A stretch of DNA of 64,000 bases from positions 5,518,001-5,582,000 of the forward strand of contig JAEVHH010000003.1 of the NCBI GenBank assembly GCA_017607445.1, in the 5' to 3' direction. Below are positions 36,555 to 48,991 of this stretch, one piece after another. The DNA is from Histoplasma ohiense. Its lineage: Eukaryota > Ascomycota > Eurotiomycetes > Onygenales > Ajellomycetaceae. The position numbers were made by a program, and so were the translations under genes. Every line of letters begins with the position of its first letter. The stretch's first letter is position 1. The notes below the pieces were generated by a model that was not told the origin of the DNA, did no database searches, and was given only the letters and a program-made list of their open reading frames with translations.

Positions 36555-37091
36555 TTCAAGCTACATGGTGTAGCTCAACAAAGCCACCTGACAGCAGCTC
36601 GCCTCCCGCTCGATGCCGGAGCCGATGTGAATTCAATGACAAAAAACAAGTCGAGCGGGCTTCATATCGGTATTTAAGAGACTTACCAATACGCTAGGTA
36701 TGATGTCTAATTAATCAAGCTGCTGACCAGTTTCGGAATCGATTTATCTACAAAGGAGGGCAGCCGGCCTTGCCCAAAACTGCCTCTCAGGGCTTGCATG
36801 AAATGGTTAAACATCTGATCGAGTCTGACGTCGACTCTTCGGCATTGTGCAATAATTGTGGTATGGCATCGCTACACTATGCCGTCATATGCGAAAGGTT
36901 CTGGGGAGAAATGGTAATACTTGCCTTTTGGATGCTGGCATGAGCCTCTCATCAGGGAACGTAGCGGGGTCATCTAGCAGCCATGAATAAGAAATATCGC
37001 AATCTTCTGTCCTCTCGACTCCCCGGTTGACGTATCTGCTTTTGACAACTGTGGGCGGACAGCGCTTCATCACGTAGATGGACTTGGGTGA
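36555..37091 (+). pseudogene. Decayed ankyrin-repeat protein gene
   Basis: Three separate pieces with ankyrin consensus lie in order on one strand but in different frames. 36555-36677 reads LHGVAQQSHLTAARLPLDAG then ADVNS, and ends in a stop. 36782-36900 reads GLHEMVKHLIESDVDSSALC then CGMASLHYAV. 37026-37091 reads DVSAFDNCGRTALHHVDG. Between 36900 and 36950 the frame shifts again (NTCLLDAGMSLSS). No single ORF or clean intron set joins them, so I read this as a disrupted gene rather than a spliced one. Ankyrin genes in fungi often belong to lineage-specific multigene families; the original function cannot be told. Confidence 0.6.
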
Positions 37092-39121
37092 GAGGTCGGA
37101 GTTCAAGCTCATTTTACTCGCTGCAGTCGACGTCATTTCCAGGACAAACATGGGTGGACAGCCAAAACGTCGCTGCTCGGGGTAAATTAGATTCGATTGC
37201 CAAAGCTATGGAGGACCCCCATTTCGCTCTCGCAACTCGTTCAAGGTTCAACACGCAGCCGAGAGCTTGCAGTACAATTCGAAAAAAAAAACACCATCAC
37301 TCATGTGAAAAGAGAAATAGAGTGCTTTCTTCTAGTAGAGGATCGTCAAATAGATAATAATAGCTTGGAGTTCTCCCCCGCCCGCCCCTTCCTCCTTCCC
37401 TCGTATTGCTTCCCCATTTTATAGATAACACCAAAACAAATAATTCCATATAATTGTCCAATAAACCAAAAAATAAACTGTAAAGAAAAGAAAAAGAAAG
37501 AAATGAATCGGCATGAGAATTGAGGCCGGGTTCAAAGCTTGTTTGTTGCATTGTTTGGGGCTTGGGTGCCTAACCCGCGGGTATTAATATTTAGTTAGTT
37601 ACACCGGATGCGGGCTGCGGGATGCGCGGGGAAAACAACCAAGTCGCCGCACCAAAAAGGCGATATCAAAGAACCATCCAAGGATACGGAAGCGCGACGC
37701 AGATTGAGAAGTGCGAAGGGGAAAAGGAAAACAGCGGGGACGAAAAAGAAAAGAAAAGAAAGGGGACACGAAACGGCGCACTTTCTTTATTTTTTCGGCT
37801 TCCTTGCTGCTGTTGCTATATATAATATCCACTAGTTATTTACAGATTAGATATTTAGCCGTTCTATCCATGGAGGAGGAGGAGGAGGCCCCACAGGAAA
37901 AGCCCGAACCGAAGCTCCCAAGCCCCAAAAGTTACGAGGTCGTTGGAGCTGGCGTGTGGGCTGCCAGGCTGCCAGGGTGCCAGGGACTGACTTCCTATTT
38001 ATACTCCTCAGTCTTGCCTCCCTTCGGCCCCTCTCTTTCCATTCATCCTTTTCCTCTTCTGTGTTGCTTATCATTCCCACCTCCCTTCTCTTGCTTCGCC
38101 TTTCGCGTGCTTGGGAGAGAGAGAGGGCTAGCGAGCTATTGAAACTGGCGACAAGCCCTGACTGTCTGAGGCTGGGGTGAAAGGATGGCAGATGCGCGAG
38201 CCGTCTCAGCGCTGCGGGCGGTCGCATGAGGATGAGGATGAGGATGAGGGATGGGTATTTTATCATTATTGCTATGACTCTTGCCCGACGAGGATGAGAG
38301 TTATGGGTTGTGATCTTTTACTACCAGGTATGTATGGATGTCTATCGGTATGTATTATTTTATTATACTCGAGTTGTATATTTCTATCTCTTATTTCTCT
38401 CTCTCTCTCTCTCTCTCTCTCCCGCTCTCGTTGCCAGAAATTCGACGAGATGACAAGAAACAGCCAGAAAAGAAAAACTGAAAAACAAAAAAGAAAGAAA
38501 GAAAGAAAAAGAAAAAAGAAAAGATCTTATTGCCACTGCCTGCTTTGATGAATCGAATGAAAAACACAATATATCAATCTATATAAAAATCTATATACCC
38601 ATCAGCGACAGGACAAGCTTGTGCAAGAGAGAGACCCACATGCCTTCTCCGCATTTTATGGTCTCGTCGCGTCTCGTCTCTTCTCATGTCATGTCGCCCC
38701 GGGAAGTCAGATGGAGGTTATCCGGGGCGGGGACGCTGGGAGGGCAATGCACGGAAGACAGAATGAAAGCACAGCATGAAAGATTATCCATCAGCGACGA
38801 GAAAGATATGATATGAGCAAGTGATGAGCGACGAGCATTTATGACGTATGATACTGGCATCCTTGTTTTTTTTTTTTTATGTATGCGTTCGATATATATT
38901 TATATATATATAATGGTGCCACTCGATCTTCAGTTCTCTTCATTCTCTCTTTCTATACTATGTTTTCATTATCCGAAAATAAGGGGGGGAAACGAGGAAG
39001 GAAAAGAAAGAAGGGGGAGAGGAAAAAAAACACAAAGAATGACGCGATGAAACGGTGAAGAAACACAAAACACAAGAAAAAAGACCATAAACCAAGCGGA
39101 AAAATGAGACAAGAACCAGCT
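37092..39121. other. Intergenic region
   Basis: About 2 kb without a supportable gene. Holds a CT dinucleotide tract near 38397-38421, GA/AAG-rich tracts near 38480-38522 and a poly-T near 38866-38878. The right end is the 3' flank of the desaturase. Confidence 0.5.
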
Positions 39122-40653
39122 CTACGAGGACGACGGCGATGTCATCACAGCAGGCTTGACGCCAATGTTATTCCGATTCCGGAAGAAATAGACATGCTCT
39201 CCTTCGCCCTTGGCTCCCTCGCATGGCTCCACCCACTGGCAGGTCCTGGCGCTTCTCCACAGCGAGCGGAGGAAGCCAAGGCTGCCGAGCTCGGTGTCTG
39301 AGCGGTAATGTTTGCCCATGATGGGCTTGATGGCCTCGCTGGCCTCATCGGCGTGGTAGAAGGGGATGGTGCTGACGTAGTGGTGCAGGACGTGGGTTTC
39401 GATGATGCCGTGGAAGAGCTGGCGGCCGATGAAGCCGAATTCGCGGTCGATGGTGGCGGCGGCGCCGCGGGTGAAAGTCCAGGCTTTGGGGGAGTAGTGT
39501 GGGAGGGTGGGGTCGGTGTGTTGGAGGTAGGTGATGGCGACTAGATGGGCTTGTTCTTAGTTTCATTGGCTTCTGATGAGGGAAGAAGGAAATAGAATAA
39601 AGAGGGGAATGGTGAGGAGGGCCTGCGGCGCTCGAGGTGACTGTTCGACGTACCTAACCAGTGGTTGACCCACAGGTATGGCAAGAAATACCACACGGCA
39701 AGGTTCGCCCAGCCGAAGTTCTTACCTACCCAGAACAGGGCGGAGCCGGTGAGCATCAAGCCAAGGTCGCTGAGGAGGATGAGCGGGGCGTGCTTGGCCT
39801 CGTACAGCGGGCTGGACGGGTTGAAATGGTTGACACCGCCGAATATACCGTTCTCCTTGCCCTTCCCACGGCCCTCCGGCTGGCGCTGGTGGCAGTTGTG
39901 GCCGGTGACGTTGGAGATCAGGTACATGGGCCAGCCGAACAGCTGCTGCAGGATCATATGGACTGCGGTCTGGATGGGCGTCTCCTCCATCAACTCGTGC
40001 AGCTCGTGCGCGATATAGCCGAAGCGCGAGGCGAAGACCTCCCGTGTCTTGGGAACGAAAACCATGTCCCGCTCCATGTTGCCGGTGGCCTTGTGGTGTT
40101 TGCTGTGCGAGATTTTCCAGGAGAAGTACGGCACCAGCAGCGCGGAGTGACAGAACCAGCCCACCGTGTCGTTCAGCAGTCTGTACGGAGAGAAGGCCTG
40201 GTGTCCGCACTCATGGGCCATGATCCATAGACCGGTCCCAAAGAGCCCCTGGAGGAAGGCATAGAGACCCCATAGCCCAGCACGGACCGGGGTGGACGGT
40301 ATGTATTCGGGCGTGACATAGTTGTGGAAGAGGTAGAAGGTGCCGGCCAGGCAAGAGATATCTCGAGCGACGTATGACAGACTGCGAAGGGCACTTCTCT
40401 CGAAGCAATGGGCCGGGATGGCGTCTCTGATCTGCTTGATGGTGAAGTCTGGGATCTCGAAGGGAGTCCCGTAAGTGTCGACTAATTTTAGGGGTTCTTG
40501 CTGCGCATCCGAAGCTATTGACGAAAGGGACGTGGACGAAGGGGACGGCCGCAAGCTGTCGGTTGGGGAGACACATGCGGAGCTCTCTGTGGAGTAATCT
40601 GTGGGCGAATTCCGGTTCAGCGCCCTGCGCTTGGGGAGGGCGGTGGAGGTCAT
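39122..40653 (-). CDS. Delta-12 fatty acid (oleate) desaturase
   Basis: Two exons, 40653-39654 and 39540-39122, give 472 aa, close to the usual fungal length. The three histidine boxes of membrane desaturases are present: HECGH (residues 147-151), HSKHH (183-187) and HVLHH (383-387, exon 2). The junction joins VNHWL to VAITYLQHTD. Other family signatures are YGTPFEIPDFTIKQIRDAIP near the N-terminus and the hydrophobic segments around YFLPYLW. By family it converts oleate to linoleate on ER phospholipids with electrons from cytochrome b5 (FAD2/odeA group). An omega-3 desaturase is the main alternative, but the boxes fit delta-12. The N-terminal 60 residues are Ser-rich and variable. Confidence 0.92.
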
Positions 40654-41845
40654 CGTGGCCGAATTCCTCTATTGCTGGCTTGGCGAGGAACGAGATATGG
40701 GATAATGATAAGATGTAAGATATATATATATATATATATTATGTTATCTCAGGGAAGAGAAAAGGCAAGGATGAGGCAGCTCTTTGTTGGACGGCGTGAT
40801 CTGAATCTTCCTGCACCACTCTAGTCAGGATGGGAATTGAGACAGCGTTTTCTGGCAGGCAATTGGGCAGACGTAGGGGCAAGACAATCAATCAATCAAT
40901 CAATGGGATGGACTGACTGAGTGAGTGAATGACCAGGACTCACCACTTGAAATCGAGGCTGGCTCGGTTGGCTGACTCTCGAGGGAATTCTTGTGCAACC
41001 GCAGGAGGACGGAGGGTGAATTGGATGAATGAATGATTTGAAGGAGGGAAAAAAAGAAAGGAAAAAGAGGGAAGAAGAACAGGAATAAATGAGAGGGAAA
41101 AAGAGACAAGGCGACTAATTCGATGATGCCTCCTTTTTTTTCTTTTTTTTTTTTAATTTTAATTATTTTTTTTCCTCTATTTTATATCTTTGCTTTCTGC
41201 TTTGCTCGTTGAATTCCTTTTTTTTTGTCATCTCACAGAAGGCTAATTAGTTATAGCTCTCTTTCTCTTAACATGATGACATCTGAAGCTTGAGTTGTTT
41301 ACAGCTGTTTTTTAACAGGTACGGACACCTTTCGGGCCTGGTAAGTTTGGTTTTTCTTTTCCTCAACAAAACGCCGTATTTCCCCCCAACAGAAACATTG
41401 AACTACGGGAAAGCAGAAGAAAGTCCACTCCAACCGCTTGGGGGATGATGACCTGGTTTTGTTCTTCTGGTACTCCGTAGTGGTCGTGGGGTTCTTATAT
41501 TTCTTTTCCTTTCTTTTCCTTTCTGAATTCTTCTCTGTTTCGTTCTGATGCTGAGATACCGCGACGATTTAAGAGGAAAACAACCACAGATCATATCTTC
41601 ACATGTTGCCGTTGCCGAGCATGATGATGACTTCGACAAAGTCTCCCAGCCTGGCCGCCCAGCTAATCAGCAGCTTCCGGTGAGTCGTTGTCACAACATG
41701 TTACACATTGGTTACCAAAATATACCGGACGTAACCCAGGCTTCGAAACGTAATTTCCGTACCTGATTCCACCCAACCTTCCGCCCCTTGGCGAGGACCG
41801 GGCAGCTCTGTGATTGGCTGGGACAAAAGGCGGTGAGCCGGGGGA

Positions 41846-41870
41846 TGTACTGTACTGTACTGTACTGTAC
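41846..41870. repeat. (TGTAC)5 tandem repeat
   Basis: Five perfect copies of TGTAC, intergenic. A related string GTACTGTACAGTAC occurs near 42350. Confidence 0.9.
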
Positions 41871-42487
41871 ATGGGAATTCACGAGAGAGGGTTCGATGTT
41901 CCTAGACATACTACGGACTTTTTTTTTTTAAATTTGTTTTTGTATTTTTTTCCCGCTTTTTATTTTGCCTTGGTTGTAAAGATGTTTCATACAACAAGGA
42001 AGGTGGAAGGAAGTGCAGACGAACTTGGAATTGTCATAGCGCCGATGTCGTGCATTTGGGTCCTTTCCACCCCTCACCCCCTCACCCCCTCCCCCCCCCC
42101 CTCCCGCCATGACAAACTATCCGCCAACACATCTCTCGGCTCCGGGGATGCAATTGGCGATGCGATTGGCTGGCTTTGAAGCTTTCGTTGAAGCTTTTGT
42201 TGGCGCTGGTTCCGCGTGTATCGTCCCTTTACGTATTCCGTATTTATTGGTATTGACGTATTCATCTTTCAGTACAGAGCTCCCCGTCCCCATCCAGGAT
42301 CAGGCCACGGTGTGGTGAGTGTGCGATTGATTTGCTGCACTGTACACATGTACTGTACAGTACATACAGTGTGTACCTGGGAGATACCGCACGAGGTTCG
42401 CTGAATTGCGATTTCTTCATATCCCATCACCAGATTGAAAGAGAGGGAGAAAATAAAGTAGCCTCGTTATAATAATAATAAGAATAA

Positions 42488-42512
42488 TGATGATGATGAT
42501 GATGATGATGAT
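42488..42512. repeat. (GAT)n microsatellite
   Basis: Eight or so GAT units, intergenic, same unit as at 8801-8840. Confidence 0.85.
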
Positions 42513-42874
42513 TGGGATGCGCTCTGAATATCAATCCACTCTCGTTGGGCCAGCTTAAGGGCTCAAGCTCGAGTCAAATGGATGAAAATTGAAATTCGGG
42601 CCGCGAGGGAAGAATCCCACAGCTGCACACGGGACGAGGCCGACCAACAATAATACTTACGCCGCGTATGTCTAGATGTCGATCGGTGAAGGGGGAACTG
42701 CATGCAGCCAGCAAGCTCAGATCTCAGGTCTCAGATCTCACTCACTCGAGAGCCAAAGGTTTTGCTTTTGCTTGCATCTCTGGAGATGGATGGACGAGTC
42801 TACGGAGTACAAACCGTCCCGGGTCAGATATAGAGCCAGCAGGGACGGGCCGGGCTGCATCCATGCATACCTAA

Positions 42875-42894
42875 CTACGGAGTAGACTCCGTAG
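42875..42894. repeat. Inverted pair of the TACGGAGTA element
   Basis: CTACGGAGT and its reverse complement ACTCCGTAG are separated by two bases, making a near-perfect 20-bp palindrome. The same 9-mer occurs singly at several other intergenic places in the window. Confidence 0.8.
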
Positions 42895-43628
42895 ACCTTG
42901 GTCCCACATGCATCAATGATTCCCTCGATTGACTGTGTCGAGGAATCCACTGCTGACCCGTCTGCAACCTCGCCCGGGCCCAGCTTGGGATTATCACTCA
43001 CTGGTCGGGATAACATATGGAGTCGAAGGAGCATTTGACATTTGATAGTTTACAGATTGAAGCAACGTACTGATGGATATGTGTAATATACCCTCAGACA
43101 ACAGGGTGTAATATTACATGACATACCGTGACGATACGGTTCTGTTACCCGTTCTCCGCCGTCCCCAGCGAAACGCACCCGGCAAAGTAGAAAACATCAA
43201 TGGATTCATTGTGTACTCCGTACTGTAAGTAAGTATCATGCCATTCATCGGCCAGCATTGAGGAAGCTTTGTTCAATGCTTACTTCTGGGTCGGTCTGAG
43301 ATTGGCTAAATTCTTATTACACAAGTTACGGAGTTACATATTTAGTTGCAACTATGGACATTATAATTAATTCAATCAATCAATCGTTTCAGCGCCAACC
43401 TCCATGTGGGGTTGTGGTTATCAAGAAAGGATAAACAAGGAAAGCCACATGTCGCCGGCCAGTTGAGGCGCGGGTTTTTTTTTTTTTTTTTTTCCTCTAG
43501 ATCGGTGTATAATTTAACAGCGAGAATACGAAACGAGATACAACGATAAAAGAGGGAGATGAATAAATGAATAGATGCTCTACATTGCGTGGTGTAAAAC
43601 ACCGTTGAAGGATATAAAAATTCCTAAT

Positions 43629-46600
43629 TCAACCAATGACTCCAACCCTCCGTTCAGACCCGACCAGCCAACAACCTCCGCCGCCGCTGCCGCCACCACC
43701 ACCACCACCACCACCACCACCACCAGCAGAAACGTCCAGGTTAACCGTGGTCTTCCGCAAATTCGGCGACACAAGCACTGTCTCGGCATGATTCAGATAA
43801 TCAACCTCGCAAGGAACTGCCCTCCGCTGCACAACGCTCGAGGGCAATTCCGGATCGGCCGCCGACGCCTGCGTGACATACGTCTTAATGTCCAGCCCGG
43901 GCAGTAATAGGTGGCCCGGCCGCTGCGGGAGGAGCATGACGGTGAAGGACCGCGTCTCGCCTTCCTTAGCGGTGAAATTGCCCCGTCGCCGCCCGCCCAC
44001 GAGCCACACGTCCGGGTTCACAAGGATCTCGTAAGAGAATTCGAGGCTCGCTTCTGGCTCCCGGGCCTGTACGGGGCACCAGCGGCGGGTATGGCGTATG
44101 GTTAGCGTTGCGGGGATCATCTCCCCGACCGTTGCGTGGATGAGGTCGTCTGGTTTGGGGATGGTGAGGTTTGCCGTGTGAACGATTTGGACATTGGGGA
44201 CGTCGACAGGGATAATTATCTGGCGGTTGGGGATGGTGGTCATGTCGGAGTCGTTCGGGAGTGATAGGGTGGTATGTTGCTGGATTGGTTGGTTCCTTTA
44301 TTAGCAAATGCGCGTCACCACGCGGGCTACTTTCGTGATATCGGGAAACCCTTGTTTTGGCCTGTTGTTAAAACTTACCGTGTGCCATTCCTTGAGCCAC
44401 GAGACAACTTCCTTTCCGAGCTTCCCGCCCAATGAATTGGCCACGGTTTCCCACTGGACACGCTCATATGACAATATATCGATCTCCCTGATGAGACTAA
44501 TTATTTCCATGTCATTCGCAGTCCATTCTGAGCGGAATGCTTCAAGAAGATGAGGTGTCAGGAGCCGAGCTAGTTGCGCAAATTTACTTGCGCCAATATC
44601 CTGTACAAATCGATTTTCAATGACACTTAGGCACTCCTCGTCAAGACAGGTAAAATCAATCGTCAGTGCAAGAGACTGTTTTGAAGCATCTGCTTCCAGT
44701 GCTTTCTCTCCGCGGGGAGTAATTTTGTAAAGTACCGATGCCGACTGTCGAGGGAAACAATCAAGGACTTGCCCACGATGAATACTGGGTTGGACCTCGT
44801 ATACCTCTGAGCTGGGGATCTTGCAGTTAAGTATCCGGAGGGGTGTGGCCACGGCCGGGCTGATCGTGAATCTTGATATTAGCGAGTCGTCTTTGAATAT
44901 ATCCTGAACATTGACGCTCACTGGCAGTGTCGAGATTATCGAGGTTGCAGAGAAGTAAGAGAATTGGCAATCAGCCGTCTCATAAACCACCTCCAAACGT
45001 GCAGACAACGTCGTTTGATCATCCTCAATGGTGTACGGAATACTCAATCTGGCGGATGAATTTGGTCCAAAGCCTGTGAAATCAATCTGGCCGGATTCTG
45101 CATTCCCTGCCAACTTTAAGTCGCCATCTACAATGCTGACTTCTGTAATGCGGAGCCTGAGCCCAGCAGTCGCGGGTTTTACTCGTAGAGTGCCCTTGAG
45201 TATATCGTTCCAGCCACTTTTTAGTCCGATTTCTATTGTTCGTAGCTCACTCAGGTTAATGCGATACGGAGGCGAAACTTCTGCTTGAAGTCCCCTGGCA
45301 GGAGGGTAACAGAAAACAAATGGGCGCTCAGCTTCGTCGTCGGAATCATCCGCGTTAGGTTGCTGTAACCCTGCAGGGAATGACGATGGTAATCCATATT
45401 GTTGGACAAACGTAATATTTCTGACTCGCACCTCAATGCAATCCACCATATATTTTCCATGTACTGAAACCTGAAGCGTATTTTTTTTTTTCAAGTTAGA
45501 TAAATACACGGATAAATGCAGAAAGAACATGATCAGGAACTCACGAAAGCGTGGAGGGGGATTTTCGATACAGTCGACTTTACGACGACCAAATCCAAAT
45601 TTTCTAACCAGATTTCGCTGCTATGAACACCCGTGGAGTTAACAAGTCGCATCTTTACGCTATCGACTTCAATACTATTTCCAAGAAGAAATCTTAGGGA
45701 AAGCTCAACAAGAATCCCATCCTTATCCTCGAAATGATGGATGGTCGAGCTGATATGTATGCCGCTGAAAAATTCAGTGAGTGGCACAGAAAAGTCGGTG
45801 GAAAGGACCTGTGATGTCTCAAATAGATCATTGACGTAGTTGGAAACCAATGTGCGGGCAACGGGGGGAAACGATGATGGTGCTGCAGAGCTCATTCTCT
45901 TGCTTCGAAAAGACCCTGCCTGTTGCCCTGACTGTGCGACCCCGGCATAGTTTCCAAGTAGCTTAAGAAGGACCCGGACGTAGTCATCTTTTCGGCCCAG
46001 ATGCTTTAGACATCGTCCGTACAGTTCAAGCATTACCCCTTCCAGAACCCCCCAATGGCAGCTGGCATAGAACGGAGCCATTTGATGGAAGTACGAGGCT
46101 GCGGTACCATAGTCGCCTGCGCGGTATCTCAGAACTGCAATATCGGCCATTGCCATCTCAGCAGATCGTGTTCTATTTGCTGCGACGTAATGGCGAAATA
46201 TCTGATCGGTTAATCCTTCATACAAAGAGTTATATTGTTTTTCTGACCTGCAAGAGCTCATCAGTTTCGGATTTTCAATCCCTCCTAGCACCGGCGTGAC
46301 TTCCTGGTCCACAGTCGTAAATTCTTGTGTTTCTCCGTCCCCATCTAGAGGTACGTCCTTCAATCCCGTTGCAGCTTCGTTCTGCGCATCGAAGAGTAAT
46401 CCTAGGTCCCGCCACTTCTTCGACCAACCACACCGTTGTCCAATATTTTCCAAGGTTCGGCGAGCGTAAAGGAATAAGTCACCACGGGAAGATGCAAGCT
46501 CAGATTGTCCGGTCCTCAGTTGGGCTGAAACACTCGACCTTAAGGAAGCCAGCGGGGCTCTAGGCTGCGCTCCGCTATACAATCCCGGAGACACGATGTC

Positions 46601-48208
46601 CAGGCTAGTAGGTCGACTGCTAATCAGAGTATTGGCAGTCAGTGAGCTCGACCGCTTCGGGACGCCCGGTCGTGTCTCCGCAACAAAATTTGCCAGCACG
46701 GACGCATTCACCAGATCCCGTGTATTTCGAAGGGAAGCCTTTGGGACATCGAGGGAATCCGTGGCGGTTTGGATTAGTACCTGTGAAATTGCGGAATATG
46801 TCCACGAATACACTATGTTGTTGACAACCTCCGTTACACTGGATTCATCGCGATCATGTTCTAGCTCGTCGAGGCCAGCATACAGATCGTGTCGCAAGGT
46901 TCGCGACCCAACACTAATAAACTCGCTTGCCCGATCACATATTTCTGCAAGAAGTGTTAAATCCTCAACTTCTTTGGCTGATTTTTCGTTAGTTTGATCC
47001 CGTAATGAAGGAGCTCTAGCAGCTTTTAATAGCAACATCATCTGTCGAGAAAAAATGTATGCCCGAAAATCGAAGACTGAAATATTATTGGCAAGGATCA
47101 TTTCACGGTACGGTTTTTTGTGTGAATCAAGAGGAAAGAGATCTTCGCCCACGGCAATGACGGTAGAATAATCATTTCCATCGCTTCCCTCGCTTTCATC
47201 TTCGTACGAATCGTCGGTATTTTTACTAACATCATTATCGGCCTCTCTGGGTACCAAACCTAGAGCCTTTTCAGCCTTCGCCCTCACATCCTTGGTGCAA
47301 CTGAGAAATGTCCCGCCATGTTGGTCACCCTTAGCAACAGACTGGTCACGAAGAGCCGCATCCAATCCAACTGCAAGCTCATCGTATCCAACCAGCGCAT
47401 CTGCATACAAACCAACATGTTCAAATCCGCGCGCAAGCCCCTCTTTCAAAATAAAGAACGTGCAAAAATTCCATCCAGGAAGGTTTCTTTGTGAGTCCTT
47501 GAGCCGAATATCTTCTTCATATTGACTAACGCGATGATCAAAAGACGTGAGGATCGAAGATTTCAATTTCGCAACTAGGTCCTCGAGTTGGTCGGCTAGC
47601 TCTGGAGGTCGCTCATCCGATTCTGCCTTCGGGATGCGTAATTGTACGACACGGTCAATAGACGACTTTGATGATCCACCAAAATCTGCTTTAACTTTCT
47701 CCAGCACCGTAGTAGAACCTCTGCCGGGCCATTTTGACCCCGCCGCAGATTTGTCAGCCACCTCCGTGTGGCCAGAAACGACATGTATTATAAGCCACTC
47801 AAACGCATCGTGATTATCCTGTGTAACAGATGAGCTGCTACTTTGTGGGGGTGTGCCATGTGTCTTGATCCATTCCCGGACCGCCTTCCTTGTAGTAGAC
47901 TTGTAAATATCATTATCGTCGCAAGATAAGATATATATTTTCAAGTATGGTGTTTGGCGAAGGCCAGGTATCTGATGTCTTCGGTGGGGAACTGAACCAC
48001 TCGCTCCATCACTCGGTCGTCTATGCTCCTGGTGTGTGCTCTTTACAGGGATGAGGTCGACATGGAGGGAGTCAATGGAACGAAGAGGCCGGGTGGGAGA
48101 CTTCCAGTGAAGGTTTCGGAGGGGTAAAGTCTCTAGAATAAGAGGTTCAATCGAGGGGAAGAGCCCGGAAGGATCGGTATATTCAACTAGAAGGTAGTTT
48201 TCAGTCAA
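43629..48208 (-). CDS. TRAPP complex subunit Trs130 (TRAPPC10)
   Basis: Three exons, 48208-45545, 45470-44379 and 44279-43629, all phase 0, give 1468 aa. The N-terminus (YTDPSGLFPSIEPLI, LPLRNLHWKSPTRPLRSIDS) and the segment LPGWNFCTFFILKEGLARGF followed by LYADALVGYDEL match the TRAPPC10/Trs130 alpha-solenoid. Further on, Tyr/Ala-rich helices (RYRAGDYGTAASYFHQMAPF) are followed by beta-rich immunoglobulin-like C-terminal domains. By family it belongs to TRAPPII, which activates Rab GTPases (Ypt31/32 type) at the late Golgi and supports hyphal tip growth. The C-terminus ends in an unusual polyglycine run (about 12 Gly, coded by GGT/GGC) before CWLVGSERR, which looks like a species-specific tail. 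Confidence 0.9.
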
Positions 48209-48991
48209 TTTGTTTGGCTGAATTTCGGGGTAGGGAAAATGAGAGCGAACCGGTCACGTTGGAGCTTGCGCGAGGGTTGGCATCCATGAGGCCGAGTTTT
48301 AAAGACACGGAGGATAGTATGTCGCCATCACTTAGGATTTCTCAACAGGTGGATGGACCGCCTTGCACTTTCTATCTCAGCGTGGAAAGTGAAGTAACGT
48401 GGGGTTGCATTTAACTGCGAAAGTACGGAGTACAGAGGTCAAAATTGCTCATCTTGGCAACATCCGTCGCTGCTTTAACTCAAAGGATACTTGACTTGTT
48501 GAATCATCAGCCCCTTATAGACACTTTGTTTTCATCAATTTGAATACACTTCATAATGATATTTCACTCTGGTGTACATCTACGTCTTCAGGTCTTCCGT
48601 CGAAACAACCATGTACAAGTCTTTCGAACAAATGGACTGTAGTACGTACTGTGGAAAACGATTCAAAGTAAAACTTGGAATTAAATATCGATCTATTTAC
48701 CTACGTATATTTACCTTCGTATATATACAAATACCACAGAATGGGGTAGAAATCAAGATATAATCGACGTTTGCTGATCGAGCCTGGGCCCGATAGAAAG
48801 GGAGATAGCGAGTGAATCAAGCGATGGTCGAGTTTTCCAAGATGACAAACGAGGCATCAAACTCCAGGTAACAGAGACCGTATCCATTTATTGCAAACAA
48901 TGAATAAAAGGGGAAAACAGAAGGAAAGGTACATATTCCAAAACCATGAGCCAGGACATGCCAAGTATATCGATACTGTGGCAGTGCCCCA
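48209..48991. other. Short intergenic region
   Basis: Between MGA2 3' end and TRS130 start, both on the minus strand, so it holds the TRS130 promoter. One TACGGAGTAC element lies at 48424-48433. No gene is seen. Confidence 0.5.

Larger units (their letters stand above)
40654..43628. other. Long intergenic region
   Basis: About 3 kb between the desaturase promoter and the 3' end of TRS130. No supportable gene. Holds a TA tract at 40719-40739, CAAT repeats near 40888-40904, poly-T near 41133-41230, TGTAC repeats at 41846-41870, a (GAT)n array near 42488-42512, five TACGGAGTA-type elements (41471-43335) including an inverted pair at 42875-42894, and a poly-T near 43475-43492. Confidence 0.5.
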
